Assembly: GCA_040217695.1 (NCBI GenBank)
Contig: JBEHWO010000191.1
Location: 1 to 12,415, forward strand
Reading direction: 5' to 3'
Origin: CALARM01 sp040217695
GTDB lineage: Bacteria; Vulcanimicrobiota; SpSt-956; JAKJGF01
DNA: 12,415 nt
A program made the translations under genes and the position numbers. Below the pieces are notes generated by a model that saw only the letters and a list, made by a program, of their open reading frames with translations, ran no database searches and was not told the origin of the DNA. The stretch's first letter is position 1, and each line of letters begins with the position of its first letter. This document shows, piece by piece, positions 11,702 through 12,415 of this stretch.

Positions 11702-11707
11702 ATTATA
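11702..11707 (-). promoter_or_regulatory. Possible -10 box for the secreted repeat protein operon
   Basis: A perfect TATAAT lies on the minus strand 18 bases before the ATG at 11683. The -35 region (TTACTA at 16-base spacing) is weak, and the leader would be very short, so this is a candidate only. Confidence 0.35.
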
Positions 11708-11781
11708 ACTTCAGGTAAAACAGTAGTAATATGTACCGATTAATTTTCCCTGACAATCTTTTGCCTGTTTCATTACTGAGA

Positions 11782-11821
11782 ATGAGAATCTGTTCCTCCC
11801 GTCACGCGTCACGATTCTCAT
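11782..11821. repeat. 9-base inverted repeat enclosing two TCAC heptads
   Basis: ATGAGAATC (11782-11790) and GATTCTCAT (11813-11821) are perfect complements. The loop between them contains TCACGCG and TCACGAT (11802-11815), units of the window's heptad family. It lies in the 293-base gap between divergent genes, so a terminator is not expected; an operator or a mobile heptad remnant is possible. Confidence 0.5.
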
Positions 11822-11822
11822 A

Positions 11823-11849
11823 TAAAAGCTTTACGTCATATAGCTTTTA
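11823..11849. repeat. TAAAAGCT/AGCTTTTA inverted repeat
   Basis: Eight-base perfect arms (11823-11830 and 11842-11849) flank an 11-base loop directly next to the preceding inverted repeat. It lies between divergent promoters and could be a binding site. Pairing is AT-rich, so a stable RNA hairpin is doubtful. Confidence 0.4.
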
Positions 11850-11909
11850 AAAAATTATAGTCTAAAAGATGAAAAAAATCAATGAAAAAGATATAAAAAC
11901 ATTTTATCA

Positions 11910-11938
11910 TTGCCTTTAATTATTATAAGTTGTATAAT
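11910..11938 (+). promoter_or_regulatory. Sigma70-type promoter for the histidine kinase gene
   Basis: TTGCCT (11910-11915), 17 bases, then a perfect TATAAT (11933-11938). Transcription would begin near 11945, about 32 bases before the ATG. Confidence 0.75.
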
Positions 11939-11961
11939 TATATGCAATCCCCTGTATTGTT

Positions 11962-11969
11962 AAGGAGGA
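11962..11969 (+). promoter_or_regulatory. Consensus ribosome binding site deciding the histidine kinase start
   Basis: AAGGAGGA lies 7-8 bases before ATG at 11977. An ATG at 11972 is too close and out of frame; one at 11983 is in frame but farther. The site selects 11977. Confidence 0.8.
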
Positions 11970-11976
11970 ACATGAT

Positions 11977-12415
11977 ATGGACATGATATTCGGTTCAGAT
12001 CAGGAATATGCAGATATACCGGGTAATACAGATGAAAATCACATAGGCTATAAAGAAAAAAATGAAGAACTGGAAAAGCTTAATCAGGAACTGGGGAAAC
12101 TTAATCTGGAATTAAAAACTCTCGATCAGATGAAATCAAATTTACTTTCCAATGTGTCTCATGAACTGAGAACCCCCCTTGTAGCTATTAAAGGTTATAC
12201 GGATCTTATATTCAAAGAGAAGATAGGGCCTGTTAATCCGCAGCAAAAAAGAGGGCTTGAGATATCTCTGAAAAGTATTGACAGATTAATATCTCTTATC
12301 GATAATCTCCTTAATTTTTCCAAAATGGAAATGGGGTTTGAAAAGTTAAAATTATCTACTTTTAATCTGATTGATGTGGCGGAACAGGAAACTCAGCTAA
12401 TAAAATCCAGAGCAG
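11977..12415 (+). CDS. Sensor histidine kinase, 5' part (runs off the right edge)
   Basis: The first 146 codons are open to the window edge. Residues 1-25 are not recognisable and contain no membrane segment or signal peptide. Residues 26-52 form a Leu/Glu-rich coiled coil (ELEKLNQELGKLNLEL). Then comes a HisKA dimerisation domain: the H box NVSHELRTP with phosphoacceptor His62, followed by the second helix (SLKSIDRLISLIDNLLNFSKMEMG). The HATPase domain must lie beyond the edge. With no sensor domain before the coiled coil, this is probably a cytoplasmic kinase, or a partner that receives signals through protein contact. It is the only plus-strand gene and has its own promoter and ribosome site. 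Its partner regulator may follow; a link with the receiver domain at 227-1663 is speculation. Confidence 0.9.
   Translation, partial: MDMIFGSDQEYADIPGNTDENHIGYKEKNEELEKLNQELGKLNLELKTLDQMKSNLLSNVSHELRTPLVAIKGYTDLIFKEKIGPVNPQQKRGLEISLKSIDRLISLIDNLLNFSKMEMGFEKLKLSTFNLIDVAEQETQLIKSRA

Overview
The window comes from an AT-rich bacterium with strong Shine-Dalgarno sites and sigma70/sigmaA-type promoters. It has eukaryotic-like (Hanks-type) Ser/Thr kinases, long WD40 and TPR proteins, HEAT-repeat proteins, two-component parts, and unusually large amounts of short tandem repeat between genes. That mix suggests a signalling-rich, complex-lifestyle or uncultivated lineage. No marker in the window fixes the phylum, and I do not name one.

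Layout. All complete genes lie on the minus strand; only a histidine kinase running off the right edge is on the plus strand. Reading the minus strand from right to left: a secreted 16-residue-repeat protein (11204-11683), a HEAT-repeat protein (10414-11115) and pdxA (9384-10409) form one likely operon. A clear promoter within the pdxA-flavoprotein gap then drives a 29-codon small ORF (9234-9323), coupled by an ATGA overlap to an iron-sulfur flavoprotein (8572-9237). A gene-free stretch of 635 bases follows, filled with heptad arrays, a 97-base palindromic element and a 131-base MITE-like element. Next is a 1684-residue kinase-TPR-double WD40-membrane protein (2882-7936), a repeat-filled gap, an exported copper-amine-oxidase-N-like protein (2033-2458), a HicB-like small protein (1681-1875), and a zinc-ribbon-kinase-receiver fusion (227-1663) that ends inside another heptad array.

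The most striking feature is a family of 7-base tandem repeats with the form TCACNNN (GTGA on the other strand), found in every large intergenic gap. Within one array the three variable bases are nearly fixed (TTT/TAC, GCA, GCG, TGC/TGG, TAT), but they differ between arrays. Relative to the genes, arrays 3' of a gene read GTGA in the gene's direction, and arrays 5' of a gene read TCAC. Each gap is therefore an inverted pair of arrays that could pair imperfectly in DNA or RNA. Four genes (227, 2033, 2882, 8572) take their stop codon from the first repeat units they meet.

Functionally, the window looks like a signalling neighbourhood: two Ser/Thr kinases, one carrying a receiver domain; a histidine kinase at the edge; and repeat-scaffold proteins (TPR, WD40, HEAT) that probably mediate protein contacts. 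Vitamin B6 synthesis (pdxA) and a redox flavoprotein sit between them. Direct partnership among the signalling genes is inference from proximity only.
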